This document shows, piece after piece, positions 1 to 9,738 of a DNA stretch of 35,008 bases. Source of the DNA: Bacteroidota bacterium (GTDB lineage: Bacteria > Bacteroidota > Bacteroidia > UKL13-3); the NCBI GenBank assembly GCA_947446605.1, contig CANFHJ010000017.1, positions 1-35,008 on the forward strand, written 5' to 3'. The stretch's first letter is position 1. Each line of letters opens with the position of its first letter. Both the position numbers and the translations under genes were made by a program. The notes under the pieces are model-generated. The model was given only the letters and a program-made list of their open reading frames with translations, did no database searches and was not told the DNA's origin.

Positions 1-143
1 AATACAGATACTTTGTCTTGAAAACTGGTAGAAAATCTACGGCCAGTGCCAATGGTTTCAACAATTAAACCATTTTTACTTCTTCCTACAATCTTATGCA
101 AACCGCCTTGTCCGGCTATGGCAACTATGTCTTTTAATTCCAT
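1..143 (-). CDS. DUF5606-family protein, N-terminal part (runs off window)
   Basis: Reading the minus strand from the ATG at 143 gives MELKDIVAIAGQGGLHKIVG and then a stretch with NGLIVETIGTGRR. This matches the start of the small Bacteroidota DUF5606 proteins, which begin with a short SH3-like 'xLxxIxxIxGxxGLxxxV' segment. Only 47 codons are inside the window. An exact -7 promoter box lies about 20 bases upstream (165-172, minus strand), which supports this start. Function is unknown for the family. The gene is divergent from the outer-membrane protein gene that starts near 229. Confidence 0.8.
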   Translation of the reverse strand, partial: MELKDIVAIAGQGGLHKIVGRSKNGLIVETIGTGRRFSTSFQDKVSV

Positions 144-164
144 GATCTTTATTTATTCGGAGGG

Positions 165-172
165 CAAATGTA
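165..172 (-). promoter_or_regulatory. Promoter -7 box of the DUF5606 gene
   Basis: On the minus strand this reads TACATTTG, an exact match to the Bacteroidota TAnnTTTG box. The ATG at 143 follows after 21 bases. No convincing -33 TTTG was found at the expected distance. Confidence 0.6.
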
Positions 173-214
173 ATAAAAATTAATATTGGAGCACTTATTA
201 TTCTCTAAGGTTTT

Positions 215-222
215 TATTTTTG
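215..222 (+). promoter_or_regulatory. Promoter -7 box of the DUF481-like gene
   Basis: TATTTTTG matches TAnnTTTG exactly. It covers the first possible TTG start codon (220) of the downstream gene, so that codon cannot be used if this promoter is. The next in-frame TTG (229) falls about where transcription should begin. Confidence 0.55.
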
Positions 223-228
223 CGCAGA

Positions 229-981
229 TTGAAAGCTAAAATAATTTTATTCTGCTCCCTATTTGTTGCTCTAAAAGTTCAGGCACAACAAGTTATCAAT
301 ATTGAATCAAAACAATATGATGCTAAGGATACCAGTTGGCATGGCGATATAGATTTTGCTTTTAACCTCATTCAGAACCAAAACCAGGTAATTGCCATAG
401 GAAACAAAGTAAACTTAAGCCATTCTAAAAATATTCATACCTACCTTTTTGTAAATGAGTTTAACTTTATTAGAGCCAATACCCAAAACTTAGACTACAA
501 TACCTATCAGCACTTGAGATACAAGCGCAGTATTCAGCCTTGGTTGAGCGGAGAAGCTTTTGCCCAAACCCAATTTAACCAACAAATTGGCTTAAAATTT
601 AGAGGATTAATGGGTGCTGGGCCGCGCATTCGCTTGTTTTATTCAGACAGCATGAAGGTGTTTTTAGGACCCATGTGGATGTATGAATATGAACAAACCA
701 CCGATGAAAGCGCTAAAAATGTAAGGAACAGAATGAGCTTATACCTTTCCTTTCAATACTTTAGAGATAAGAATTTCAACTTTGATGTGGTGGCCTATTA
801 CCAACCCGATTTAATTGACTTCAGTGACTTTAGGCTTATGTCGGAGATAAAAGCAGAATTGGGCATTACTAAAAAATTAGGCTTTCGTTTTTCATTTACG
901 CAAAACTTCAACTCCAAGCCACCACCGGGCATTCCCAACAATTTACTGTATGTAAAAAACGGTTTTTTGTACAAATTTTAA
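229..981 (+). CDS. DUF481-like outer-membrane beta-barrel protein
   Basis: About 250 residues. The N-terminus (MKAKIILFCSLFVALKVQAQ) is a good signal peptide ending at AQA/Q. The rest alternates polar and aromatic residues in short strands and ends in Lys-Phe, as expected for an outer-membrane barrel. Strands such as YLSFQYFRD and GFRFSFTQNFNS resemble DUF481 (salt-induced outer-membrane protein) family members. No ATG is present before the signal peptide. TTG is possible at 220 or 229, and I chose 229 because 220 lies inside the -7 box. The gene has its own promoter and is divergent from the DUF5606 gene. The specific role is not known. Confidence 0.65.
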   Translation: MKAKIILFCSLFVALKVQAQQVINIESKQYDAKDTSWHGDIDFAFNLIQNQNQVIAIGNKVNLSHSKNIHTYLFVNEFNFIRANTQNLDYNTYQHLRYKRSIQPWLSGEAFAQTQFNQQIGLKFRGLMGAGPRIRLFYSDSMKVFLGPMWMYEYEQTTDESAKNVRNRMSLYLSFQYFRDKNFNFDVVAYYQPDLIDFSDFRLMSEIKAELGITKKLGFRFSFTQNFNSKPPPGIPNNLLYVKNGFLYKF

Positions 982-1007
982 GTCTAAAGCCTACTCCCCT
1001 TCTTTTT

Positions 1008-1021
1008 TCGGTTCGAACCGA
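1008..1021. repeat. Iterated palindrome GGTTCGAACC, copy 1 (14-bp form)
   Basis: TCGGTTCGAACCGA is a perfect 14-bp palindrome around the 10-bp core at 1010-1019. It lies between the DUF481-like gene and icmF. The same 14-mer recurs at 20601-20614 inside rdgB. Confidence 0.85.
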
Positions 1022-1078
1022 GCCCAAATGCCCCAATGTAAATCTTAAGAAAGCCCTTCTTTTTGTGGGCTAAAAGCC

Positions 1079-1086
1079 TATTTTTG
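1079..1086 (+). promoter_or_regulatory. Promoter -7 box of icmF
   Basis: TATTTTTG matches TAnnTTTG exactly and is followed by the icmF ATG after 24 bases. A TTTG at 1062-1065 is a possible -33 element, but the 13-base spacing is shorter than usual. Confidence 0.6.
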
Positions 1087-1110
1087 CCAATTAAATGACC
1101 GCCAATTTTT

Positions 1111-4100
1111 ATGGAAAACATTGAAAAGTATATACCTAAGAACAAAATTCGTATTGTAACTGCTGCCAGTTTATTTGATGGCCATGATGCTGCCATTAAC
1201 ATCATGCGCAGAATTATTCAAGCCAGTGGCGCGGAGGTTATACATTTAGGTCATGATAGAAGCGCAGAAGAAGTGGTAAATACCGCTATTCAGGAAGATG
1301 CCAATGCCATTGCTATGACTAGCTACCAAGGTGGACACGTTGAGTATTTTAAATACATGCGTGATTTATTGGTAGAAAAAGGTTGCGGACATATTTGCAT
1401 TTTTGGTGGTGGTGGTGGAACCATTTTACCTGAGGAAATTGCAGAATTGCAAGCTTATGGCATTACTAGGTTATACCATCCAGATGATGGTCGTTCTATG
1501 GGTTTGCAGGGAATGATCAATGATATGCTTCAAAAATGTGATTATCCAACGGGCAATCATTTAACAGACGAAGTAGCGCAATTAAAAGATAAAAATTTCA
1601 AATCAATTGCCCGCTTAATTTCTGCGGCAGAAAACTTTCCAGACGAATTTCATAGCATAGAAAAACAAATTAATTGGGAGCTTTCTCATACGCCTGTTTT
1701 AGGAATTACAGGAACTGGTGGTGCAGGAAAATCATCTCTGGTAGATGAATTGGTGCGCCGTTTTTTAATAGACTTTCCAGAAAAAACCATTGCCATAATC
1801 TCTGTTGATCCAAGTAAAAGAAAAACCGGAGGTGCACTTTTAGGCGATCGCATACGCATGAATTCTATTAGAAACCCAAGGGTTTACATGCGTTCTTTGG
1901 CAACTCGCCAAAGCAATTTGGCATTGTCTAAATATGTGAAGGAAGCTGTAGATATTATTAAAGCTGCAAATTTCGATTTAATTATTTTAGAAACTTCTGG
2001 GATCGGCCAAAGTGATACCGAAATTATAGAACACAGCAATGCATCCTTGTATGTGATGACGCCAGAATACGGCGCTGCTACCCAATTAGAGAAAATTGAT
2101 ATGTTGGATTTTGCCGACATTATTGCTATTAACAAGTTTGATAAAAAAGGTGCTTTGGATGCCTTGCGTGATGTAAAAAAACAATACCAACGCAACCACT
2201 TGTTATTTGACAAAAACCCAGAAGACATGCCAGTTTTTGGCACCATTGCTTCGCAGTTTAACGATCCAGGCATGAACCGTTTGTACAAAACGGTGATGGA
2301 CAAAATAGTTGAAAAAACAGGCACTAGCTTGGTTTCTACTTACACCATTAGTGAAGAAATGAGTGAGAAGATTTACATCATTCCACCTTCACGTACACGC
2401 TACCTTTCTGAGATTTCTGAGAACAACCGTAATTATGATAAATGGGTTGCCAAACAAGCTGCTATTGCAGATAAATTATTTGGTTTAAAGTCTTCAATTC
2501 AAACCATGCAGGAATCGGCCTACAACGACAAAGACCGCATGGTGAAAGGGCTAGAGGAAATATACGAACAAGTTGCTTTAGACCTCGACCCAAGAAATAA
2601 AATCATTTTAGACACTTGGGAAGAGAAAATAAACTTGTACAAAAACGAGTATTATATCTTCAAGGTTCGCGATAAAGAAATTAAAATTAAGACCCATTCA
2701 GAATCACTTTCGCACACACAAATTCCAAAAGTTGCTGTGCCTAAATTTAAAGCATGGGGCGATATTTTGCGTTGGGCTTTAAATGAAAATTTCCCAGGAG
2801 AATTTCCCTATACCTCGGGTATTTATCCCTTTAAAAGAGAAGGTGAAGATCCTACCAGAATGTTTGCCGGCGAGGGCGGCCCAGAAAGAACCAATAAACG
2901 TTTTCACTATGTAAGCTTGGGTATGCCAGCTGCACGCTTAAGTACAGCTTTCGACTCTGTAACTTTATATGGAAACGACCCTGATTACAGACCAGATATT
3001 TATGGAAAAATTGGTAATTCAGGCGTGAGCGTATGGAGTTTAGATGCAGCCAAAAAATTGTATTCTGGCTTCAATTTGGCCGATCCAAAAACTTCGGTTT
3101 CCATGACCATTAATGGCCCTGCGGCTATTATCTGCGCCTTTTTTATGAATGCTGCCATTGACCAACAATGTGAATTGTATATCAAGAAAAACGGTTTAGA
3201 AAAAGAGGTGGAACAAAAGATGGAAGCCATTTTTAAAGAACGCGGCATTAAGCGCCCTATTTACAATGAAACCATGCCAGAAGGCAACGATGGCCTAGGA
3301 TTAATGTTATTAGGTGTAACCGGAGATATGGTTTTAGATGCGGAGGTATATGCCAAAATAAAAGCAGATACTTTAAAGCAAGTAAGGGGAACTGTTCAGG
3401 CTGATATTTTAAAAGAAGACCAAGCGCAAAACACTTGTATTTTCTCTACAGAATTTAGCTTACGCGTAATGGGAGATGTACAACAGTATTTCATTAACGA
3501 AGGGGTAAGAAATTTCTATTCTGTTTCTATTAGCGGATACCATATTGCAGAAGCAGGTGCCAACCCAATTACCCAATTGGCATTAACATTATCTAATGGA
3601 TTTACCTTTGTAGAATATTATTTAAGCAGAGGAATGGACATCAATGATTTTGCACCAAACCTAAGCTTCTTCTTCTCTAATGGTATTGACCCAGAGTATT
3701 CGGTAATTGGTCGTGTTGCCCGCAGAATATGGGCAAAAGCCATGAAATTAAAATATGGTGGCAACGAAAGAAGCCAAATGTTGAAATACCATATTCAAAC
3801 CAGTGGCAGAAGTTTACACGCGCAGGAAATTGATTTCAATGATATTCGTACAACCTTGCAGGCGCTTTATGCTATTTACGACAATTGCAATTCATTGCAT
3901 ACAAATGCATACGATGAGGCCATTACTACCCCTACAGAAGAATCTGTAAGAAGGGCCATGGCTATTCAGTTAATTATTAATAGAGAATTGGGATTAACTA
4001 AAAACGAAAATCCACTACAAGGTTCATTTATTATTGAAGAATTAACCGACTTGGTTGAGGAAGCTGTATTAACCGAATTTGATAAAATAACAGAAAGAGG

Positions 4101-4485
4101 CGGTGTATTAGGTGCCATGGAAACCATGTACCAAAGAACCAAAATACAGGAAGAAAGCTTGTACTATGAAACATTGAAGCATACAGGTGAGTTTCCAATT
4201 ATAGGTGTGAATACTTTCTTGTCTTCTAAAGGTTCTCCAACCATGTTGCCAAAGGAAGTGATTCGTTCAACGCCAGAAGAAAAGGAATACCAAATTACCA
4301 TGTTGGAGCAACTTAAAATGGGCAACAAAGAAAAAGGAGAAGCCTCTTTAAAACGTTTACAATATTGTGCCATCCATAACCAAAACATTTTTGAGGAAAT
4401 GATGGAAACAGTTAAATATTGTTCATTGGGACAAATAACCGCCGCGCTATTTGAGGTAGGTGGGCAGTACCGAAGAAATATGTAA
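1111..4485 (+). CDS. icmF: Fused isobutyryl-CoA mutase (IcmF), B12-dependent
   Basis: A 1124-residue fusion in the order typical of IcmF. First comes a B12-binding domain with DGHDAA at residues 23-28 (His25 is the cobalt ligand) and GGGGG near 105. Next is a MeaI-type G-protein chaperone domain with P-loop [13 protein letters not shown] near 198-210, a [15 protein letters not shown] segment near 232, and NKFDKKG near 344. Last is the mutase TIM-barrel domain from about 545, with [18 protein letters not shown] and [14 protein letters not shown]. The family interconverts isobutyryl-CoA and n-butyryl-CoA by adenosylcobalamin radical chemistry, and the G domain guards cofactor loading. IcmF-like order and motifs argue against methylmalonyl-CoA mutase, whose G protein is separate. 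A related pivalyl- or isovaleryl-CoA activity cannot be excluded. The gene has its own promoter and a strong terminator. Confidence 0.93.
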   Translation: MENIEKYIPKNKIRIVTAASLFDGHDAAINIMRRIIQASGAEVIHLGHDRSAEEVVNTAIQEDANAIAMTSYQGGHVEYFKYMRDLLVEKGCGHICIFGGGGGTILPEEIAELQAYGITRLYHPDDGRSMGLQGMINDMLQKCDYPTGNHLTDEVAQLKDKNFKSIARLISAAENFPDEFHSIEKQINWELSHTPVLGITGTGGAGKSSLVDELVRRFLIDFPEKTIAIISVDPSKRKTGGALLGDRIRMNSIRNPRVYMRSLATRQSNLALSKYVKEAVDIIKAANFDLIILETSGIGQSDTEIIEHSNASLYVMTPEYGAATQLEKIDMLDFADIIAINKFDKKGALDALRDVKKQYQRNHLLFDKNPEDMPVFGTIASQFNDPGMNRLYKTVMDKIVEKTGTSLVSTYTISEEMSEKIYIIPPSRTRYLSEISENNRNYDKWVAKQAAIADKLFGLKSSIQTMQESAYNDKDRMVKGLEEIYEQVALDLDPRNKIILDTWEEKINLYKNEYYIFKVRDKEIKIKTHSESLSHTQIPKVAVPKFKAWGDILRWALNENFPGEFPYTSGIYPFKREGEDPTRMFAGEGGPERTNKRFHYVSLGMPAARLSTAFDSVTLYGNDPDYRPDIYGKIGNSGVSVWSLDAAKKLYSGFNLADPKTSVSMTINGPAAIICAFFMNAAIDQQCELYIKKNGLEKEVEQKMEAIFKERGIKRPIYNETMPEGNDGLGLMLLGVTGDMVLDAEVYAKIKADTLKQVRGTVQADILKEDQAQNTCIFSTEFSLRVMGDVQQYFINEGVRNFYSVSISGYHIAEAGANPITQLALTLSNGFTFVEYYLSRGMDINDFAPNLSFFFSNGIDPEYSVIGRVARRIWAKAMKLKYGGNERSQMLKYHIQTSGRSLHAQEIDFNDIRTTLQALYAIYDNCNSLHTNAYDEAITTPTEESVRRAMAIQLIINRELGLTKNENPLQGSFIIEELTDLVEEAVLTEFDKITERGGVLGAMETMYQRTKIQEESLYYETLKHTGEFPIIGVNTFLSSKGSPTMLPKEVIRSTPEEKEYQITMLEQLKMGNKEKGEASLKRLQYCAIHNQNIFEEMMETVKYCSLGQITAALFEVGGQYRRNM

Positions 4486-4524
4486 TTAAAAAAAAGACCC
4501 TAAATTAGGGTCTTTTTTTTAATT
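4484..4524. terminator. Bidirectional terminator between icmF and the hybrid kinase
   Basis: A near-perfect inverted repeat with stem core AGACCCTA / TAGGGTCT, a run of eight A on the left and eight T on the right, extended by AATT on both sides. It serves both convergent genes and overlaps the last codons and stop of the kinase gene. Confidence 0.9.
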
Positions 4525-7032
4525 CTTTTTGGCGGCATTGTACAATGCATAGCCTAATCGTTCCTTAAAATCATCCGGATTAAATGGCTTGAAAATGTAA
4601 TCGTTCATACCCACTTCATAAACTTGCTGACGGAATTGCAATTCATTTTCAGCCGTTAGGGCAATAATTGGAATGTTCTTTTTCCGTTCATCTGGCAAGG
4701 CACGAATAATTTTAGTGGCTTCAATACCATTCATTTCTGGCATATGGATATCCATCAAAATGGCATCAAAATTTGTCTCCATTAACCTGCTAATAGCTTC
4801 ACGTCCATTGAGTGCAATTTCTGTAATAACACCCCATTTTTGAAGGAACTGACGCATTACCATAATGTTCATCATATTGTCTTCAACTACCAGCACACGC
4901 TTGCCTGAAATGGCATCCTCAAAGGAAGCGGTTCGAGCGCTTTTACCCATAGAGGCACTCCTACTCACTTCAAAATTGATGGCATAATGGAAACGAGAAC
5001 CTTTACCCACCACACTTTCCATTTGAAGTTTACTGTTGAGGTTTTCAAGAATTCTTTTACATATAGAAAGCCCCAAACCCGTACCACCATATTTTCGTGA
5101 TGAATTGGAATCGGCTTGGGTAAAACTTTGGAAAATTTGTGATTGCTTAGAAATTGGAATTCCTATACCCGTATCTGTTACAGAAAAATGAATAAGTGAA
5201 TTATTTAAAGTTGACAATTGAACGCTTATATCAATTTTAACAAAACCGGTTTCGGTATATTTAATGGCATTATTTACAAGATTAATTAGCAACTGATTTA
5301 TGCGCAAAGGATCACCTTTTAGAACTGCTGGAATATTCTCGTCATAGTTTAGCACCAATTCAATATTCTTTTCCATTGCCTTAATAGAAAATAATTCTTT
5401 TACATCCAATGCTACACTATGTAGGTTAAAATCAATGTTTTCTAATTGAAGCTTCCCAGCTTCAAGCTTATTAAAATCTAAAACATTGTTAACTAGAAGC
5501 AATAAATTTTCAATGCTGGTATGAAGGATATTTAAATTATCCAATTGACTTGGCTTTGGGTCGTTCATTTTTAGCATATTTGTAACGCCAATAATATCAT
5601 TAATGGGTGAACGAATTTCATTGCTAATAGAAGCTACAAATTGGGAATTAATATTGGCTAATTCTTCAGCGGATTCTTTAGCCTGAAGTATTTCAATATT
5701 TTTTACCTGTAGTATTTTGTTTTGAACCTCAATTTTGCGTTGTTTCCCTAAAAGCTGCTTATTCTGTTTGTGAAGCTTTATAAAATAATAAGACAAGAAA
5801 CAAATAACAATAACAGCCAAAAGTAGTGCAATTAAATAATTCATAAAAGAATACAAGTATCCAAGAAAAGAGGATTCAGCAATTGTAGAATTTTCTTTCA
5901 ATTCAAACAATTTGTTTTCTAAATTGAGTTCATTCAAGTATAACAAACTTTCAATTTTAGAGATACTATCCTGGATATTATTTTTTATCTTTTGATAAAA
6001 TAACGCTTGCGAAAAATCCTTTTTTGTTTCATAAAGATTGGCAATGGCAGCATATGATTCAAGCAAGACTTTAACATCTCCATTGTTTTTAGCAGCAATT
6101 AAGCTAAGATTCAAAAAATAAGTAGCAGAATCAAACTTATCTAAATCTTCATAAACTGTAGAAATATTATTATAAGTGGCGGCAATATTTTGGTCGGCCC
6201 CAGTTTTGATGGAAAGGAACAAATACTCCTTAGCCAAGGAATAGCTCTCCATGCTTAAATACACCAAGCCTAAATTATTATATGAAATGGCCATCCCTTC
6301 CATATTGCCTTGTGCTTTTTCAATCAACAATGCTTTTCTAAAAAAATTAATAGCCGCATTTGTATTTTTCTGTTCGTAATAACAAATGGCCAAATTATTG
6401 TATGCATTTGTTAATATGGAGGAATCATTGACGCTTAAACCAATAGTAATTGCCTGTTTAAAAAAATAATAGGCTCCTGCATAATTATTTTGCCCATGAA
6501 GCAATAAACCAATATTGTTTTTTTCGCTGGCAATCCCATTTATGTCGTTTATTTCCTGGTATAAAAACAATGCTTTGTAATAACATTTAGAAGCCAATTT
6601 AAATTTGGACTGTTTCTCAAAAAAAACTCCTAATTTATTGAGAGACTTTGCTTGCTCTCTTTTCATCCCCAAATTCTCAAACAAATTAGTTGCTTCTTTT
6701 AAAAGAAAAAACAAACTGTCGTCACAAATAATTCCAGGATTATTTTCTACAATAAACAAATCAAAATTAGCCAAGCCTTTCGCGTAATTAATTTTTCTAG
6801 CTAATTGCTGTCCTTCATAAGAATGACTAAACATTTCGGGTGATGCGGTTTGCGCATACAAAAAAGCCAATTGATAGTGAGCATCAACTTTTGTTTCACT
6901 AGAAACCTCACTGTTAAGTAAAATTTGTAAGCTATCTAATTTATTTTTTACATTAGCAAAAACATCCAATGCCATTATTTGGCAAAATAAAGCCAAAAGA
7001 AATGAACACCATATTTTACTTATCTTTGCCAT
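4519..7032 (-). CDS. TPR hybrid sensor kinase lacking the phospho-acceptor His
   Basis: About 837 residues from the ATG at 7032. A TTG at 7041 is possible but lies in the promoter box. Order of parts: signal peptide ending DVFA; tetratricopeptide repeats (repeated YNNLGLVY-type segments) to about residue 340; a membrane segment near 385-412 (YLIALLLAVIVICFLSYYF); a coiled coil; a HisKA-like helix; an HATPase_c domain with NLVNNAIKYT, DTGIGIP and GGTGLGLS; and a C-terminal receiver domain with phospho-acceptor Asp near 761 (LMDIHMP) and Lys in FKPFN. In the H-box, normally SHEIRTPLN, the sequence is SNEIRSPIN, so the His is Asn at about residue 471 (codon AAT, 5620-5622). The ATP-binding site and receiver look intact. 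No response regulator gene is adjacent. It converges on icmF and is divergent from pdxJ. Confidence 0.88.
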   Translation of the reverse strand: MAKISKIWCSFLLALFCQIMALDVFANVKNKLDSLQILLNSEVSSETKVDAHYQLAFLYAQTASPEMFSHSYEGQQLARKINYAKGLANFDLFIVENNPGIICDDSLFFLLKEATNLFENLGMKREQAKSLNKLGVFFEKQSKFKLASKCYYKALFLYQEINDINGIASEKNNIGLLLHGQNNYAGAYYFFKQAITIGLSVNDSSILTNAYNNLAICYYEQKNTNAAINFFRKALLIEKAQGNMEGMAISYNNLGLVYLSMESYSLAKEYLFLSIKTGADQNIAATYNNISTVYEDLDKFDSATYFLNLSLIAAKNNGDVKVLLESYAAIANLYETKKDFSQALFYQKIKNNIQDSISKIESLLYLNELNLENKLFELKENSTIAESSFLGYLYSFMNYLIALLLAVIVICFLSYYFIKLHKQNKQLLGKQRKIEVQNKILQVKNIEILQAKESAEELANINSQFVASISNEIRSPINDIIGVTNMLKMNDPKPSQLDNLNILHTSIENLLLLVNNVLDFNKLEAGKLQLENIDFNLHSVALDVKELFSIKAMEKNIELVLNYDENIPAVLKGDPLRINQLLINLVNNAIKYTETGFVKIDISVQLSTLNNSLIHFSVTDTGIGIPISKQSQIFQSFTQADSNSSRKYGGTGLGLSICKRILENLNSKLQMESVVGKGSRFHYAINFEVSRSASMGKSARTASFEDAISGKRVLVVEDNMMNIMVMRQFLQKWGVITEIALNGREAISRLMETNFDAILMDIHMPEMNGIEATKIIRALPDERKKNIPIIALTAENELQFRQQVYEVGMNDYIFKPFNPDDFKERLGYALYNAAKKN

Positions 7033-7038
7033 GTTCTG

Positions 7039-7045
7039 CAAAATA
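7039..7045 (-). promoter_or_regulatory. Probable -7 box of the hybrid kinase gene (short form)
   Basis: Minus strand TATTTTG, which is TAnTTTG with one spacer base instead of two. Only six bases separate it from the ATG at 7032, which suggests a leaderless or nearly leaderless transcript. It sits 12 bases from the divergent pdxJ box. Confidence 0.4.
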
Positions 7046-7056
7046 GGAAGAAATCT

Positions 7057-7064
7057 TAATTTTG
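7057..7064 (+). promoter_or_regulatory. Promoter -7 box of pdxJ
   Basis: TAATTTTG matches TAnnTTTG exactly, 31 bases before the pdxJ ATG at 7096. It is back to back with the kinase promoter, so the two polymerase sites must overlap. Confidence 0.6.
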
Positions 7065-7095
7065 TTAACTCCTATTAAATATATTATACCATATT

Positions 7096-7812
7096 ATGAC
7101 CAAGTTATCCGTTAATATTAACAAACTTGCCCTCATCAGAAATTCTAGAGGAGGAAATAACCCCAATCTCCTTCAAGCTGCATTGGATTGCGAAAAATTT
7201 GGTGCAGATGGCATAACAGTGCATCCAAGACCAGATGAACGTCATATTCGCTATGCAGATGTTTATGACTTGAAGGAAATATTACAGACAGAATTTAATA
7301 TTGAAGGCAATCCAATGGAGCAAAAATTCATTGATTTGGTATTAGCCGTAAAACCAGCACAAGTTACCTTAGTACCAGATCAGAGCGGACAATTAACCAG
7401 CGATCATGGTTGGGATACAATTACCCATGAAAACTTTCTGGCAGATTTGGTTCGAACCTTTAAAAAAGAAGGCATCCGTACTTCTATTTTTGTTGACCCA
7501 AACACACAAATGATTGAGGGTGCAAAAAAGATTGGTACAGATAGAATTGAATTGTATACAGAATCATATGCAGCAGGCTTTCACATCAACAAGGAATTGG
7601 CCATTCAGCCATTTATAAGCGCGGCCAAAGTTGCTAATGAATTAGGGTTAGGCATCAATGCTGGACATGATTTGAGCAAAGAAAATTTAAAATTCTTTGC
7701 ACAACATATCCCACAATTATTAGAGGTATCTATTGGGCATGCTTTGATTTGCGACGCCATCTATTTGGGCTTGGAAAATACCATTCAAATATACAAGCGC
7801 GCCTTAAAGTAA
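7096..7812 (+). CDS. pdxJ: Pyridoxine 5'-phosphate synthase PdxJ
   Basis: 238 residues, the normal family length. It begins with [20 protein letters not shown], and has [16 protein letters not shown] near 36-51, EGNPM, VTLVPD and a C-terminal GHDLSKENL and SIGHALI. These are standard PdxJ motifs for the phosphate site and the catalytic His and Glu. The enzyme joins 1-deoxyxylulose 5-phosphate and 3-amino-2-oxopropyl phosphate to form pyridoxine 5'-phosphate, in the cytosol. PdxH, which completes the route to PLP, is encoded at 18643. The gene has its own promoter, and only three bases separate its stop from the convergent purA stop. Confidence 0.96.
   Translation: MTKLSVNINKLALIRNSRGGNNPNLLQAALDCEKFGADGITVHPRPDERHIRYADVYDLKEILQTEFNIEGNPMEQKFIDLVLAVKPAQVTLVPDQSGQLTSDHGWDTITHENFLADLVRTFKKEGIRTSIFVDPNTQMIEGAKKIGTDRIELYTESYAAGFHINKELAIQPFISAAKVANELGLGINAGHDLSKENLKFFAQHIPQLLEVSIGHALICDAIYLGLENTIQIYKRALK
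7449..7458. repeat. Iterated palindrome GGTTCGAACC, copy 2
   Basis: Exact 10-bp copy inside pdxJ, read as Val-Arg-Thr (GTT CGA ACC) preceded by TTG. It uses the codon CGA. Confidence 0.85.
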
Positions 7813-7815
7813 TTG

Positions 7816-9081
7816 TTATTTTACAATCGTTTCTTCACGGTCTGGACCTACAGAAATAATGCTTACAGGCACTTGAATTTGTGCTTCCACATAATCCATA
7901 TAATTTTTGAAAGTTTCTGGAAGTGCATTGTATTCCTTGATGGCACTCAAATTACCTGTCCAACCTGGAAAAGATTTGTATTGCGGCAAAATATTTGCAT
8001 CCATCATATTAAATGGCAATTCATTGGTTAATGTACCATTGATATTATAAGAATCGCAAACTTGCACTTGATCAAAACCACTCAATACATCACTTTTGGT
8101 GCAGATTAAATCTGTTACACCGTTTAGCATAATGGCATATTTCAAGGTAGGTAAATCTAACCAACCGGTTCTTCTTGGACGACCAGTTGTAGCACCAAAC
8201 TCGTGACCTAATTTACGCAACAATTCACCTGTTTCGTTTTCTTGTTCTGTTGGAAATGGGCCATTACCTACACGTGTGCAATAGGCTTTAAAAATTCCAA
8301 ATACACGATCAATTTTCTGAGGAGCAATGCCTAAACCACTGCAAGCGCCGCCGGTGATGGTATTAGAAGAAGTAACAAATGGGTACGAACCAAAATCGAT
8401 ATCTAACAAAGCTCCTTGCGCGCCTTCTGCCAATACTTTTTTACCGTCTAAAATCAATTTATTAACGAAGTATTCTGTATTAATAATTTTAAATTGTTTA
8501 AGGTATTCAACCGCTTCAAAAAAGGCAGGTTCGTGATCGGCCAAATTATATTCGTAATTGAATGAATCTAACAATTTAATATGATTGCTTACAGCAGTTT
8601 CGTATTTGCTTTTAAACTCAGGACCAATTAAATCGCCAATACGCAAGCCGCTTCTGCCAATTTTATCTTGGTAGGTTGGGCTAATGCCACGTAGGGTTGA
8701 ACCAACTTTATGAACGCCTTTATACGCTTCGCTTGCGGCATCTACCAATCGATGAGTTGGAAGAATAACATGTGCTTTTTCAGAAATATATAAACTCTTA
8801 CGAATGTTTACACCAGTAGTTTCTGCTTTTTCAATTTCTTTTTTCAATTGAACTGGATCTACAACTACCCCATTGCCAATAATATTGATACAATGTTCGT
8901 GGAAAATTCCTGAAGGAATAGTATTCAACACATATTTATTGCCACCAAATTCCAGTGAATGACCAGCATTTGGACCACCTTGAAAACGCGCTACTACATC
9001 ATATTTTGGGGTAAGCACATCAACTATTTTACCTTTACCCTCATCGCCCCATTGCAAGCCTAAAACAACATCTACCTTCAT
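7816..9081 (-). CDS. purA: Adenylosuccinate synthetase
   Basis: 421 residues, full length. The N-terminus has LGLQWGDEGKGKIVD, the PurA GTP loop, followed by GGPNAGHS, TTGRPRRTGWLD and the C-terminal SVGPDREETI. It catalyses the GTP-dependent joining of IMP and aspartate, the first step from IMP to AMP. The gene lies four bases downstream of a Fur-family regulator gene on the same strand and probably shares its promoter. No terminator is visible at the three-base junction with pdxJ. Confidence 0.97.
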   Translation of the reverse strand: MKVDVVLGLQWGDEGKGKIVDVLTPKYDVVARFQGGPNAGHSLEFGGNKYVLNTIPSGIFHEHCINIIGNGVVVDPVQLKKEIEKAETTGVNIRKSLYISEKAHVILPTHRLVDAASEAYKGVHKVGSTLRGISPTYQDKIGRSGLRIGDLIGPEFKSKYETAVSNHIKLLDSFNYEYNLADHEPAFFEAVEYLKQFKIINTEYFVNKLILDGKKVLAEGAQGALLDIDFGSYPFVTSSNTITGGACSGLGIAPQKIDRVFGIFKAYCTRVGNGPFPTEQENETGELLRKLGHEFGATTGRPRRTGWLDLPTLKYAIMLNGVTDLICTKSDVLSGFDQVQVCDSYNINGTLTNELPFNMMDANILPQYKSFPGWTGNLSAIKEYNALPETFKNYMDYVEAQIQVPVSIISVGPDREETIVK

Positions 9082-9085
9082 ATTT

Positions 9086-9589
9086 TTAGTGTTCCTTTTT
9101 TACAAATTTTTTGCATGATAAACAATGTTGTTCACCATCTAATTTAGGATCACCAAAAAGATACAAAGAATGATTGGTGATAGTAAATTGCATGAGTTCC
9201 CCCATTGTTGTTTTGATCTGTTGAATGCGTGGATCACAAAATTCCAATACTTCATTACAAATATTACAAATTAAGTGATCGTGTTGTCTAAAACCATAAG
9301 CACGTTCGTACCTGGAAATATTTCTGCCAAATTGATGTTTGATTACCAATCCACAATCCAATAATAAATCTAAGGTATTGTATACAGTAGCCCGACTCAC
9401 CCTGTAATTCCTATTCTTCATATGATCGAATAGGGTTTCTACATCAAAATGCTCTTTGTTGGAGTAAATTTCATCGAGTATGGCAAAGCGTTCAGGCGTT
9501 TTTCTCTGTTGGTTAAGTTCTAGGTACTCAACAAATTTATTTTTTACTTCTAGCTTTAGCTTTTCAGCATTGTGCACATCCACAGACAT
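9086..9589 (-). CDS. Fur-family metal-responsive repressor
   Basis: 167 residues. The N-terminal winged helix contains [14 protein letters not shown] and the recognition-helix region [19 protein letters not shown]. The dimerisation domain has [15 protein letters not shown] and a C-terminal CLSCKKF, giving two CxxC pairs for a structural zinc. Fur, Zur and PerR cannot be separated safely from sequence alone. The typical Fur HHDH cluster is reduced to QHDH, which is also compatible with PerR. It is the first gene of a two-gene unit with purA. An exact -7 box lies 17 bases upstream of the ATG. Confidence 0.9.
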   Translation of the reverse strand: MSVDVHNAEKLKLEVKNKFVEYLELNQQRKTPERFAILDEIYSNKEHFDVETLFDHMKNRNYRVSRATVYNTLDLLLDCGLVIKHQFGRNISRYERAYGFRQHDHLICNICNEVLEFCDPRIQQIKTTMGELMQFTITNHSLYLFGDPKLDGEQHCLSCKKFVKKEH

Positions 9590-9606
9590 TTCAAATCATT
9601 AAAGGG

Positions 9607-9614
9607 CAAAGTTA
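9607..9614 (-). promoter_or_regulatory. Promoter -7 box of the Fur-family/purA operon
   Basis: Minus strand TAACTTTG is an exact TAnnTTTG, 17 bases before the ATG at 9589. No obvious Fur-box inverted repeat was seen around it. Confidence 0.6.
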
Positions 9615-9738
9615 AGACAATCCAACGGAGTTAGCCCCATACGTTTAAACAGTGTTGAAAGAAATATGAACCCTGGCCAAATGAATAAAATAAAACACTT
9701 ATTTACAGCAATTTAAGAGATTATAAGGCCGCTCACAA

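Noticed and set aside
1008-1021. 14-bp palindrome as a terminator for the DUF481-like gene
   Set aside because: As a hairpin it has only about five pairs with a tight loop and no T-run after it on the plus strand. It fits better as a member of the iterated palindrome set.
984-1205. 73-codon minus-strand frame between the DUF481-like gene and icmF
   Set aside because: It overlaps the icmF start and promoter and has no family resemblance or start signals.
1884-2324. 146-codon antisense frame inside icmF
   Set aside because: It is a shadow of a conserved gene; icmF has clear domains across the whole stretch.
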